From assembly GCF_003426025.1 (NCBI RefSeq), contig NZ_QJSH01000002.1, forward strand, positions 1-64,000: a DNA stretch of 64,000 bases, written 5' to 3'. The notes under the pieces were generated by a model. The model did no database searches and was not told where the DNA came from. It saw only the letters and a list, made by a program, of their open reading frames with translations. The first letter of the stretch is position 1; every line of letters begins with the position of its first letter. The position numbers and the translations under genes are program-made. This document shows positions 33,775-42,003 of the stretch, piece after piece. Origin of the DNA: Paraliobacillus quinghaiensis. GTDB lineage: Bacteria; Bacillota; Bacilli; Bacillales; Amphibacillaceae.

Positions 33775-34719
33775 TTGAGTAAAGTAAGCAATTGTCTCAG
33801 TATGATGGAGTTGCTAATGGCTCGTAGGAAGATGAAAGTTGAGGAACTCGCAGAAGAGTTAGAAGTAAATCCGCGTATGATTCGTGTGTATAAAGATGAT
33901 TTAGAAAAAGCGGGAATCTACATAGAAAGCGAACGTGGAGCGAATGGTGGTTACTTTTTAAATAAAAACTCGTTTCTGTCGATTAGAAACTTTAACGAAA
34001 CTGAAATCCAACAATTGCAGATCGCGATTAAAAGTTTTTTATCAAAACAAACAGATGAGTCTGCTACATTAAATCGTGCGCTTGAAAAAATTAAGGCAGC
34101 ACAACGTGATCATGATTTAAATAGTCGCCATTTTTACTTTGCCAATGATTATCTGATAAACAATGAGGTTGGCAATGCCTCTTTGCATTATAAATTGTTA
34201 TATGAAGCATTTAACAAACGAAACAGTGTTGAAATTGTCTACATGGCCGCTTCAACCAATGAAACCACTCGGCGTATTATTCATCCATATGCTTTTGTTG
34301 TCTATGATGAAAACCTTTATTGTACAGCTTTTTGTGAAGCTAAAAAGGAAATGCGTAATTTTAAAATTATGCGTATTCAAAGGGCAACTATATTGGAGGA
34401 TAGCTATTTAATACCTGATGGATATGATATTCGACAAGAGTTTCCGAATTTGGGGTTCATTAAGGATCCAATTCAAGTCGAGTTATTGATCTATCCGCCA
34501 CTAGCAAATCGTATCAAGGAATCCATTCATAGTGATGATCAAGTAATTGAAGAGTTAGATAACTATGTGATTCGTTTTAAGGCAACATTAAATGGACAAC
34601 AGTCGATTAGGAAATGGGTTCTTGGAATGGGTACTAAAGCTGAAGTAATTCAGCCGCAGTCACTTCGAGATGAAATTAAACAAGAAGTAGAAAATTTGAT
34701 TGGTATTTATAGTAAATAA
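33775..34719 (+). CDS. WYL-domain transcription regulator (YafY/DeoR-like)
   Basis: 314 residues: N-terminal helix-turn-helix (MELLMARRKMKVEELAEELE), a linker, then the WYL domain around VEIVYMAASTNETTRRIIHP and YAFVVYDENLYCTAFCE. WYL regulators sense nucleic-acid or other ligands and often control stress genes. Start TTG 33775 is 8 bases after AAAGGAGA; the earlier frame start at 33739 has no ribosome site. A terminator follows at 34763-34799. Confidence 0.87.
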   Translation: MSKVSNCLSMMELLMARRKMKVEELAEELEVNPRMIRVYKDDLEKAGIYIESERGANGGYFLNKNSFLSIRNFNETEIQQLQIAIKSFLSKQTDESATLNRALEKIKAAQRDHDLNSRHFYFANDYLINNEVGNASLHYKLLYEAFNKRNSVEIVYMAASTNETTRRIIHPYAFVVYDENLYCTAFCEAKKEMRNFKIMRIQRATILEDSYLIPDGYDIRQEFPNLGFIKDPIQVELLIYPPLANRIKESIHSDDQVIEELDNYVIRFKATLNGQQSIRKWVLGMGTKAEVIQPQSLRDEIKQEVENLIGIYSK

Positions 34720-34762
34720 ATTTTTAATGTGACATAAATACAGCCGCATTGCCTTGTATACT

Positions 34763-34799
34763 AAGAAGCAAATCTAAACATTAGGTTTGTTTCTTTTTT
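34763..34799 (+). terminator. Terminator of the WYL regulator
   Basis: AGAAGCAAATCTA pairs with TAGGTTTGTTTCT (loop AACAT), followed by TTTTTT. Confidence 0.85.
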
Positions 34800-34833
34800 A
34801 CTTACTAAAAAAATTAGAGAGGATGCGTTTTGT

Positions 34834-35199
34834 ATGAGTAGAACAACAGAATTTGTATTAGGTCTTATTGGTGGTATTCTTGGATTTTTTGGAGCCATTT
34901 TAGCACTTTTTATTGGTGGAGTAGATGCAGCATTTAGTGAAACTGGTTCGAGTTCTTTAACCGGTTTAGGTTGGTCAGCTTTCTTATTTTCCGCGTTAGC
35001 GATTGTAGGGTCTGTTGTTGTTAAATCGAAGGCCAAATTAGGCGGTACTTTATTATTAGTTTCTGCTGTTGGTGGACTTATTAGTATTTCCTTTTTCTAT
35101 TTAATATCAGCTGTATTAATTGGAATTGCAGGGATTATGGGGTTAGTACGAAAAGAAAAGAAAAATCCAGAAACGAATTCTGATTCGATAGGTGCTTAA
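34834..35199 (+). CDS. DUF4064-type membrane protein
   Basis: 121 residues, four helices, opening RTTEFVLGLIGGILGFFGAI with the Gly-rich first helix typical of DUF4064. A lipoprotein gene follows 34 bases later, a common pairing in Bacillus. Function unknown. Ribosome site GAGAGGATG precedes ATG. Confidence 0.85.
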   Translation: MSRTTEFVLGLIGGILGFFGAILALFIGGVDAAFSETGSSSLTGLGWSAFLFSALAIVGSVVVKSKAKLGGTLLLVSAVGGLISISFFYLISAVLIGIAGIMGLVRKEKKNPETNSDSIGA

Positions 35200-35233
35200 G
35201 TTTAAGTAATCAATTAAAAGGGGGCAATTTTGT

Positions 35234-35872
35234 ATGAAGAAACTATATTATCTAATACTTGCTGTAGTGTTTGTTTTGGTTTTGACAGCGTGTGGTGAAG
35301 CTGAAGTTGGTAAAGTGGATGATAGTAATAATGAAGCAGAAGAGAATGCGGAAAGTGCAGAAGCTGATTCTGATGCGGAAACAGAAAATGATACTGAATC
35401 TGATACGGAGAATACTGGCGAAGAAGCGGATGCAGAAGAAAGTCAGGAAGAAAGTGAACCTGTTGAGGATCAGGTATATGGGATCGGTGATACAGTAGCG
35501 ATTGATGGAATGGAAGTTACAATTGATAGCGCAAGTTGGGTGGAAGCGAATGAATACATTGAAGCTGAAAATGGAAATGTTCTTAGGTTAGAAGTAAGTT
35601 TTCATAATGAATCAGCTGAGAGTGGTTTTGTTGATAATACAGAATTTGATGTTTATGATGCAAATGGCTCTACCGTAAGTGAATATTATGGTAGTGATGA
35701 TGCAGATACGAATATGTTTACTTTCGATTTAAAGAAAGGTAAGAATGGTTCAGGTGCATTAGAGTTTGATACTGCTGATTCAGAGTACTTTGAAGTTTAT
35801 TATGAACCAACATTTACATTTAAAGAAAATGCTGAGATCCAATGGGTTATTAATAGTTCAGATATTCAGTAA
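35234..35872 (+). CDS. DUF4352 lipoprotein
   Basis: 212 residues: signal with lipobox VLTAC (Cys20), a long acidic linker rich in Asp and Glu (about 25-80), then an immunoglobulin-like DUF4352 domain from VYGIGDTVAIDGMEVTIDSA to the end. Such domains are exposed on the outer membrane face. It follows the DUF4064 gene, probably in one operon. A terminator follows. Confidence 0.87.
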   Translation: MKKLYYLILAVVFVLVLTACGEAEVGKVDDSNNEAEENAESAEADSDAETENDTESDTENTGEEADAEESQEESEPVEDQVYGIGDTVAIDGMEVTIDSASWVEANEYIEAENGNVLRLEVSFHNESAESGFVDNTEFDVYDANGSTVSEYYGSDDADTNMFTFDLKKGKNGSGALEFDTADSEYFEVYYEPTFTFKENAEIQWVINSSDIQ

Positions 35873-35879
35873 GAATTAA

Positions 35880-35918
35880 TATCACGAATGCTGATTGATA
35901 GTGTTCGTGGTGTTTTTT
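35880..35918 (+). terminator. Terminator of the DUF4064-DUF4352 operon
   Basis: ATCACGAA pairs with TTCGTGGT, with inner pairs in TGCT...AGTG, then TTTTTT. Confidence 0.85.
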
Positions 35919-36054
35919 GGATGATGTTTTTAGCAGGAATCCTGTGTTATGGGAGGTAATACCTATATTGCACGTAGCTTCTTTTTAATATATAAAAATG
36001 TAGTATAATAACAATAATGAAATATAGAGGCTATTTTTTTAGGGGGATTTTATA

Positions 36055-36702
36055 ATGAAGAAATTTTTCGTAACACTTTTTGTTTTGGCAATAGTACCAC
36101 TTTTTCTAGTTGCTTGTTCGACAAATGAACAAGAAAATGAAACTACTGAGGATCAATCAGAAAAAGATGGAACAGATGAATCAACAGAAAACACAATGGA
36201 AGAAAATACTGAGAATGATTCAGTTGATGTGGATAAAGGTCTATTAAGCGTAGAAGTAACACTTCCAGCGTCAATGTTTGAGGAAGAGGAAGTTGAGACG
36301 CTTGAAGCTGATGCAGAAAAAGAAGGTATGGAAGTAAAACGAAATGATAATGGCTCTTTCACTTATAAAATGTCTAAGTCGAAACATAACGAGATGATGG
36401 AACAAATTGAAACAACCCTCACACAAACTGTTAATGAAATGAAAAATGATGAAGGGTTTCCTTCAATTAAAGATATTACACATAATAATTCATTTACCGA
36501 GTTTACTTTACTGGTAGACAGAGAGGCATTTGAAAATAGCATGGATGTTTTTGCAGCATTTAGCTTAGGTTTGTCTAGTATGATTTATCAATTATATGAT
36601 GGGGCTGATCTAGATAATTCGAAAGCAACAATTTTTGTGAAAGATGAAGCTACAGGAGAAGTCTTTGACGAAATTATATATCCCGACGATATGGGTGAGT
36701 AA
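36055..36702 (+). CDS. Lipoprotein, unknown
   Basis: 215 residues: lipobox LVACS (Cys21), acidic Glu/Asp/Thr linker (to about 60), then an alpha-beta domain with LSVEVTLPASMFEEEEVETL and later FTLLVDREAFENSM. I do not recognise the domain. The layout resembles its upstream neighbour lipoprotein but it has its own promoter region and terminator. Confidence 0.75.
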   Translation: MKKFFVTLFVLAIVPLFLVACSTNEQENETTEDQSEKDGTDESTENTMEENTENDSVDVDKGLLSVEVTLPASMFEEEEVETLEADAEKEGMEVKRNDNGSFTYKMSKSKHNEMMEQIETTLTQTVNEMKNDEGFPSIKDITHNNSFTEFTLLVDREAFENSMDVFAAFSLGLSSMIYQLYDGADLDNSKATIFVKDEATGEVFDEIIYPDDMGE

Positions 36703-36709
36703 ATTAATT

Positions 36710-36755
36710 AAATCTTACGGACAGTGATGGGTGATACTGTTTGTAAGATTTTTTG
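36710..36755 (+). terminator. Terminator of the lipoprotein gene
   Basis: AAATCTTAC (36710-36718) with GTAAGATTT (36743-36751) and an inner ACAGT/ACTGT pair, then TTTT. Confidence 0.88.
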
Positions 36756-36891
36756 TTGCTATAAGTTTAGATATGCAAACGACAATGACAACAAAAGAAA
36801 GCCCCATCTACACTGCTGATGTATGATATAATTATACTGTGTTTAACAATATTATCCAAAAACTCGTACGCATTATAGGGGGGAAACGTAT

Positions 36892-37482
36892 ATGAAAAAG
36901 AAAATATGGATTTTCATCATACTTCTTGTTTCGATTGTTTCAGTATTTGTTGTGTTTAAAGTGAATGCAGGGGCAAGGACAGTAGAAGAAGCCATTCATA
37001 CGTTTGATCCAGGGCCTAAGGATATTATATATCAAGAAAAAAATGATCAAGGTACAATCGTATTTTATAGTCATTTACATCAAGATGATTTAGTAGTAGC
37101 TGTTGTAAGTAAGAAATTAACTGGACATGAAGTTGTTTATAATGGTCTTCAAGTGGATATTGAGAAGGTTACAAGTGAATTTGCACTGACCTTAAGCTAT
37201 TTACCTGCTATTGAGGATACAGCTCTACCACTATTCTTTGGATTAGTTAGTGATTCTGACATTACTAAAATTGAAGTTACTGAAGAAGCGGGAGACAAAA
37301 AACGTCAAGCAGAAATAATAACCGTAGATGATATGAAGATTTGGCTCATGTATATGAAAGGATTTGAAGGTTCAAAGTTTGAAATTGTTGGTCTTTCAGA
37401 TAATGGTGAGGAAGTTGTTAAGATAGACGAAGATATATCTCCATATCAAGCAGATCAAAAACCGTTTAAGAGTGATTATTAA
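36892..37482 (+). CDS. Exported protein, unknown
   Basis: 196 residues: N-terminal signal or anchor (KKKIWIFIILLVSIVSVFVV), then a domain with RTVEEAIHTFDPGPKDIIYQ. The EEAI opening recalls other Bacillus exported proteins of unknown role. ATG follows GGGGGGAAACGTAT. Confidence 0.7.
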   Translation: MKKKIWIFIILLVSIVSVFVVFKVNAGARTVEEAIHTFDPGPKDIIYQEKNDQGTIVFYSHLHQDDLVVAVVSKKLTGHEVVYNGLQVDIEKVTSEFALTLSYLPAIEDTALPLFFGLVSDSDITKIEVTEEAGDKKRQAEIITVDDMKIWLMYMKGFEGSKFEIVGLSDNGEEVVKIDEDISPYQADQKPFKSDY

Positions 37483-37487
37483 AAATG

Positions 37488-37537
37488 AAAATAACGTATA
37501 AGCGAGGGTTTAACCTTTTGCCTATACGTTATTTTTG
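37488..37537 (+). terminator. Terminator of the exported-protein gene
   Basis: AAAATAACGTATA (37488-37500) pairs with TATACGTTATTTT (37523-37535). Confidence 0.88.
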
Positions 37538-37558
37538 AGTAATATCTAAAATTTAATT

Positions 37559-37588
37559 CGACAAAATACGGGAAGTGACAGGCACTGA
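37559..37588. repeat. Short interspersed repeat, copy 3
   Basis: CGACAAAATACGGGAAGTGA then CAGGCACTG. It ends 3-4 bases before the stop codon of the aldolase gene. Confidence 0.75.
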
Positions 37589-37590
37589 AC

Positions 37591-38478
37591 CTACAATATA
37601 GAGGCGCCATAGATTCTTTTGATGGATTCACCGATCTTGGTGTTAAATTCTTTTTCTGTTTGGTTTACGTTTAAATCTTCAGATAAAGCTCTGGAAAAGC
37701 TTGCTATCAGATTATTGTTATCTTCTAATTTTTTAATCGCTTCATCTTGAGAATATCCACCAGAAAGGGCAACCACGCGTAAAACATTTGGATGATCGAT
37801 TAGTTCTGTGTAGAAGTTATCTTTAGTTGGAAGTGAGAGTTTTAACATTACATTTTGCTTATCATCTAATGTATCCAGATAGTTTAAAATTTCTTGTTTT
37901 AAAATTTCTTCAGACGTCTGTTTATCTGTACTGTGAATATCTACTTCTGGTTCAATGATTGGAACTAAACCAGCATCCAGGATTTGCTTGGCTGTTTCAA
38001 ATTGTTGATCAACTAATTTTTTAATCCCCTCAGGATTTGCTGCTTTAATAACCGAACGCATTTTAGTTCCAAAAATGTTTTTCTCGTTTGCTCGCTCCAA
38101 TAAATTATCTAATGTAGGATTAGGTTTCATTAATTGTACTCCATCAACTTCATCTGCTAATCCCTTATCAATTTTTAAGAATGGCACAATTCCTTCTTTA
38201 ATCCATAGATAATCGCCTGTAAATAGACCATCAATTTTGCTGTCCATCGTTTGTTCAAACAGAATAGCACCTAAAATGTATTTAGAATTGAAAGTAGGTG
38301 ATGTAATAATACGTGTTCTCATTTTGTGAACAAGCTTAAACATTTCCTCTTCACTAGAATAAGAATCTTTTGAGATGCCATATTGCTCTAAAGCTTTTGG
38401 TGTGCTACCACCACTTTGGTCCAATGCTGCAATAAAACCTTGACCGTTTTTAATGACTTCTAACTGCTCCTTATTCAT
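37591..38478 (-). CDS. fda: Fructose-bisphosphate aldolase, class I
   Basis: 295 residues with the class I signatures [20 protein letters not shown] near the N-terminus, [23 protein letters not shown] and the Schiff-base lysine block NVMLKLSLP, ending LSGGYS. The enzyme splits fructose-1,6-bisphosphate (and often fructose-1-phosphate) without a metal. It sits 3.5 kb from the fructose PTS operon but is on the other strand and separately expressed. Start ATG follows AAGGAGTTGAAATT. Confidence 0.93.
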   Translation of the reverse strand: MNKEQLEVIKNGQGFIAALDQSGGSTPKALEQYGISKDSYSSEEEMFKLVHKMRTRIITSPTFNSKYILGAILFEQTMDSKIDGLFTGDYLWIKEGIVPFLKIDKGLADEVDGVQLMKPNPTLDNLLERANEKNIFGTKMRSVIKAANPEGIKKLVDQQFETAKQILDAGLVPIIEPEVDIHSTDKQTSEEILKQEILNYLDTLDDKQNVMLKLSLPTKDNFYTELIDHPNVLRVVALSGGYSQDEAIKKLEDNNNLIASFSRALSEDLNVNQTEKEFNTKIGESIKRIYGASIL

Positions 38479-38702
38479 AATTTCAACTCCTTAAATTTTA
38501 TAAAAAAGTCAATTAATTGACTTTAAAATAGAGCGTACATGTGATTTTGCGTAAGTGAACTATTTGCTCTACTTACACTGATACCCAACACAAATAAATT
38601 AACACATTAAAACGCAAATCAATTACATTAGGTGAATATTTTGTGACTATTAACGAGCATTTTTCCTTTGTTGAGGAAGTTTTTCTTTTTAGGAAAAATA
38701 AA

Positions 38703-38735
38703 AACGCATCTGATTTTTGCAAATCGATGCGCTTT
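38703..38735 (-). terminator. Terminator of the 57-residue gene
   Basis: AACGCATC (38703-38710) pairs with GATGCGCT (38726-38733), with GATTTT...AAATC inside. The minus-strand T run lies at 38694-38703. Confidence 0.7.
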
Positions 38736-38757
38736 GTTTATATATATCCTCTACAGA

Positions 38758-38931
38758 TCAACCGCCGATTTTTCGACGTGTGTTACTTGGCTTCTTTGAT
38801 TGTTGGCTTTTCATGCGGTGGTTCCCGCTATTCAGGTTCATTGCGTTTTTTCCGTTGGATTGTGCTTGTTTCTTTCTTTCCAGTTGTTGCTTCACAATTT
38901 CTTGTGTAGTTAATTTCTTTTCGGTTGACAT
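38758..38931 (-). CDS. Small basic protein of 57 residues, unknown
   Basis: MSTEKKLTTQEIVKQQLERK, then KQAQSNGKNAMNLNSGNHRM and KSQQSKKPSNTRRKIGG. Highly charged, Gln- and Lys-rich, without a membrane segment. GAGGAG lies 7 bases before the ATG and a terminator follows, so it is a good small gene. Size and composition resemble small spore-type proteins, but this is inference only. Confidence 0.75.
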   Translation of the reverse strand: MSTEKKLTTQEIVKQQLERKKQAQSNGKNAMNLNSGNHRMKSQQSKKPSNTRRKIGG

Positions 38932-39012
38932 TTTCTATCTCCTCTTCAACTTTCTGTTATACTTTTCTATTATAATACAATAATGTGTTTTTGGCATTTA
39001 AATTATGTAATT

Positions 39013-39057
39013 AAAAAAGGAAGACATCCAAAAATCACTTTTTGGATGTCTTCCTTT
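39013..39057 (-). terminator. Terminator of the cupin gene
   Basis: A perfect 19-bp stem (39016-39034 with 39039-39057, loop TCAC) around GGAAGACATCC, with a minus-strand T run at 39013-39018. Confidence 0.93.
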
Positions 39058-39064
39058 AGTTTAA

Positions 39065-39096
39065 TCGACAAAAAACGGGAAGTGACAGGCACCGCC
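39065..39096. repeat. Short interspersed repeat, copy 4
   Basis: CGACAAAAAACGGGAAGTGA then CAGGCACCGCC. It directly abuts the stop codon of the cupin gene and lies before its terminator, so it is in the mRNA tail. Confidence 0.8.
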
Positions 39097-39681
39097 TTAA
39101 TCTTCGGCGGCCATTGCTTCTGCTTTTGTTTTATGAACTGTTCCGAATGGGTGGTTCGGTGGTGCATAGATAGAGTAAAGTTTTAATGGAACGTTTCCTG
39201 TATTGATTAGGTTATGCCATTTACCAGCTGGGATTACTATTGCAGAATCATCATAGATGTTTCTTTCAAAGTCTAAATTATTTTCGCTGTCACCCATTCG
39301 AGTAACGCCTTGGCCTTGTTCAACACGAATAAATTGATCGACGTCAGGGTGCATTTCCAGGCCAATATCTCCACCAACATCAATACTCATTAACGTGATT
39401 TGCAAGTATTCTCCTGTCCATAAAGCAGTACGATATGTCGCGTTTTGCTTTGTTGCTTGATCGATATTAATTACGAATGGGTTTGGTCCATAATCTTTTA
39501 GCATATTATTTCCGTTTCCGATAGAAGAACGAAAATGATTATAACTATTAACGGGTGCTACCTCAGCAGGGTAATCCCAGTATACAGATTGCCGTTCATA
39601 ATCATACATTGGAAACATTGGCGCATTAACATAATAGGGGTAGTAATTTTGATTTTGATACATACGGGGATCATAGTACAT
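39097..39681 (-). CDS. Cupin-domain protein
   Basis: 194 residues. The first 60 are rich in Tyr, Asn and Pro (YYDPRMYQNQNYYPYYVNAP), as in spore coat proteins. The cupin barrel follows: GGDIGLEMHPDVDQFIRVEQ (motif 1 with H and D/Q) and IPAGKWHNLINTG (motif 2). The Tyr-rich head suggests a spore or surface location, but that is inference. I start at ATG 39681; the TTG at 39702 is an alternative. Confidence 0.82.
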   Translation of the reverse strand: MYYDPRMYQNQNYYPYYVNAPMFPMYDYERQSVYWDYPAEVAPVNSYNHFRSSIGNGNNMLKDYGPNPFVINIDQATKQNATYRTALWTGEYLQITLMSIDVGGDIGLEMHPDVDQFIRVEQGQGVTRMGDSENNLDFERNIYDDSAIVIPAGKWHNLINTGNVPLKLYSIYAPPNHPFGTVHKTKAEAMAAED

Positions 39682-39900
39682 TTTTCTCTCAATCCTTTCC
39701 AAATTTACCCTTAATTAATAAGCAGTAATGCCTCAACAAAACAATAGAAAACTGGTCTTGAGACAACTGCTTGTAAAAGTCTTATTCATTCAAGAGCTCT
39801 TAGATTAACTCGCCCTGATTGAAGCTTAACTTTATAAAATTATCCTATGCTTTTATTAGGGGAATGTACTAAATTTGGGCTGGTCTCAAAATATCTTAGT

Positions 39901-40743
39901 TTATTTTTTGAAAATAGTTCGGATGACGATTTTTTCCCATTGTTGCCATGATAATAAATGTTTTAATTTGAATTGCAAACTAACACCTTTTCCAATTGGA
40001 TATCTGAGATTTTTTACCCGTTTCATTGAGGCAATTTTACAAATGAGATCCGCGACGAGTCTAGGGTCTTCGTGATTCTTCTTTCCGGCATCTAGTGTTG
40101 TTGTTAATTGATTCATATAAGTATAGTAAGGGGAATTACTGTCATAAGTGCCCTCTATCGCCATTCCAGACGACCAAATATTCGTTTGGAATGAGCCAGG
40201 CTCAACTAAAGCGACTTGGACGCCGTATGGGCGCATTTCCAAACGTAGACTCTCTGAATATCCTTCAATTGCATGCTTGGATGATACGTAAGGAGAGAGT
40301 CCAGGAAATCCAACTTTACCACTAATACTGCTCAAATTAATGATTTTCCCATTTTTTTGTTCGCGCAATTTTGGTAGCACTGATTTGGTGACAGCCATTA
40401 ATCCAAAGACATTTGTTTCAAATTGCTTCCGATAAGCCTCGATTGAGATCTGTTCAACAAATCCACCTATAGCAATCCCTGCATTATTAACAAGTACATC
40501 TAAGCGCTCAAGGCTATCTATCTTATGACGAAAGGCTTCAATTGACTGTTCATTTGTTACATCTAGTTGAAAAACTTCAATTCTATTTAGTACGACTTGA
40601 TCGGTTGTGATTGTTTGAAATAGCTTAGCTTTATTACTATTACGCATTGTTGCAATCACATGGAATCCTGTCTTTGCTAGTGCGATTGTTGTATGTAATC
40701 CAAATCCGCTTGATGAACCAGTAACAACTGCAATTTTTTTCAT
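39901..40743 (-). CDS. Short-chain dehydrogenase/reductase, YusZ-like
   Basis: 280 residues: VVTGSSSGFGLHTTIALA (cofactor motif), NNAGIAIGG, catalytic Ser in LSSISGKVG and YVSSKHAIEGYSESL (Y-x3-K). The MRNSNKAK segment after the second strand suggests NADP. It resembles YusZ over its full length; the substrate is unknown. Start ATG follows AAGGAGAGATTTTTC. Divergent from the deacetylase gene, with a 21-bp repeat block between. Confidence 0.88.
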   Translation of the reverse strand: MKKIAVVTGSSSGFGLHTTIALAKTGFHVIATMRNSNKAKLFQTITTDQVVLNRIEVFQLDVTNEQSIEAFRHKIDSLERLDVLVNNAGIAIGGFVEQISIEAYRKQFETNVFGLMAVTKSVLPKLREQKNGKIINLSSISGKVGFPGLSPYVSSKHAIEGYSESLRLEMRPYGVQVALVEPGSFQTNIWSSGMAIEGTYDSNSPYYTYMNQLTTTLDAGKKNHEDPRLVADLICKIASMKRVKNLRYPIGKGVSLQFKLKHLLSWQQWEKIVIRTIFKK

Positions 40744-40795
40744 GAAAAATCTCTCCTTGATTGTGAAGTGTATGTATAAGGGAAGGTAGCGAGCG

Positions 40796-40900
40796 TTATT
40801 CGATCAAATAAATGAATAATTCAATCAAAAATTTCCGTTATTCGATCAAAAAAATCGATAATTCAATCAAAAATTCCTATAATTCGATCAAACACAAGTA
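40796..40900. repeat. ATTCGATCAAAA repeat block 1, five 21-bp units
   Basis: Units start at 40796, 40817, 40838, 40859 and 40880, exactly 21 bp apart. Consensus is T(T/A)ATTC(G/A)ATCAAAAA followed by variable bases. It lies in the promoter region between two divergent genes. Confidence 0.9.
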
Positions 40901-40976
40901 TTACTCCATTTTAGCATGAATAAAGGATGTTTTTTTATGGAAAATAACAATATATCAAGAAATGGAGGTTGTACAT

Positions 40977-41786
40977 ATGAATGAAAAAAGCTACAGGTGG
41001 CTATTGTTTATCGCAATGTTCTTATTTGTTGGGACTCTTAGCGGAACGCAGCTACAGGCGCAACTGGGATCTGAAGATTTGCCGGAACCAAAGGGTGGAT
41101 CAGAACTAGAAGAACGTGTGCGCTATCCAGTATCTAACACCATTTTGCAGCAACAATACCCAGATACGCTTGTATTAAGTGGGAATGAAACAGAAAAAAA
41201 GGTGGCATTAACGTTTGACGATGGACCAGATCCACGCTTCACTCCACAAATTTTAGATGTACTTAAAGAGAATGATATAAAGGCGACATTTTTTGTGATG
41301 GGTGCTAGGGCGGAGGCTTATCCGGATATAGTTAAGCGAATTATTGATGAGGGACATATTATTGGTAACCATACATATTGGCACCCTAATCTTGTTGAAC
41401 AAGCAGATGTTACAACTCTTGTAAATGAATTAAAAAAGACAGAGGATACATTAGCGAATTTGATTGATTACCAGACGAAATTGTTCCGTGCACCTTATGG
41501 CTTTCTGTATAATGAGTTAGTTGAAAAACTGAAGGACCTTAGCTATTCTGTAGTTGGCTGGTCGGTTGATTCATTAGATTGGCAAGAACAAGCACCTGAA
41601 ATTATCACGTATAATGTGTTAAATAATATTCACCCAGGTGCTATTATTCTGATGCATGACGGTGCTGCGTGGGAAGGTGACAGAACAAATACAATTAAAT
41701 CGCTTCGTCAAATTATCCCAGCAATAAAAGAGCAAGGGATGGAATTTGTTACTGTTCCAGAGTTAGTTGATATATCTTACAAGTAA
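40977..41786 (+). CDS. Polysaccharide deacetylase (NodB, CE4 family), exported
   Basis: 269 residues: signal peptide (to about residue 29), linker, NodB domain. Motif 1 TFDDGPD (catalytic Asp and metal Asp), motif 2 HTYWHP (H-x3-H metal ligands), motif 3 RAPYG, motif 4 GWSVDSLDW and motif 5 IILMHDG are all intact. It likely deacetylates peptidoglycan or a surface sugar. Start ATG 40977 follows GGAGG by 8 bases. The ATG at 40962 overlaps that site. Confidence 0.92.
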   Translation: MNEKSYRWLLFIAMFLFVGTLSGTQLQAQLGSEDLPEPKGGSELEERVRYPVSNTILQQQYPDTLVLSGNETEKKVALTFDDGPDPRFTPQILDVLKENDIKATFFVMGARAEAYPDIVKRIIDEGHIIGNHTYWHPNLVEQADVTTLVNELKKTEDTLANLIDYQTKLFRAPYGFLYNELVEKLKDLSYSVVGWSVDSLDWQEQAPEIITYNVLNNIHPGAIILMHDGAAWEGDRTNTIKSLRQIIPAIKEQGMEFVTVPELVDISYK

Positions 41787-41802
41787 TGATCCGTACTCTT
41801 TA

Positions 41803-41841
41803 TATAACCTGCGCCTTATCGGCTGCAGGTTATATTTTTAG
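41803..41841 (+). terminator. Terminator of the deacetylase gene
   Basis: TATAACCTGC (41803-41812) pairs with GCAGGTTATA (41825-41834), then TTTTTA. Confidence 0.9.
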
Positions 41842-41906
41842 GGTAAATGCAAATAAACAATCATAAACAGTCAGATAAAGTCGAATTAAAAATGTTTTTT
41901 TAAGTA

Positions 41907-41922
41907 TTGACAACGCTTTCTT
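41907..41922. promoter_or_regulatory. Candidate cre site (CcpA)
   Basis: TTGACAACGCTTTCTT fits the cre pattern WTGNNARCGNWWWCAW at all but one position. It overlaps the -35 and spacer, where CcpA binding would repress the operon under glucose. Confidence 0.6.
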
Positions 41923-41935
41923 TGTTATATATAAT
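41907..41935 (+). promoter_or_regulatory. Sigma-A promoter of the fru operon
   Basis: TTGACA (41907-41912), a 17-base spacer, then TATAAT (41930-41935): a consensus vegetative promoter about 70 bases before fruR. Confidence 0.92.
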
Positions 41936-41988
41936 CATAAGTAATCACAGATGGTCATAAAATGATCATAAGGATTCATAAATCATAA
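41935..41988. promoter_or_regulatory. TCATAA direct repeats before fruR (candidate FruR operator)
   Basis: TCATAA occurs at 41935, 41955, 41966, 41976 and 41983, between the -10 and fruR. Spacings of 20, 11, 10 and 7 put most copies on one helix face, as expected for a DeoR-family repressor. Confidence 0.6.
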
Positions 41989-42003
41989 TAAGTGGTGATT
42001 CTA

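Noticed and set aside
38643-39186. Three overlapping plus-strand ORFs
   Set aside because: Aromatic- and Cys-rich shadows of the minus-strand 57-residue and cupin genes; no ribosome sites.
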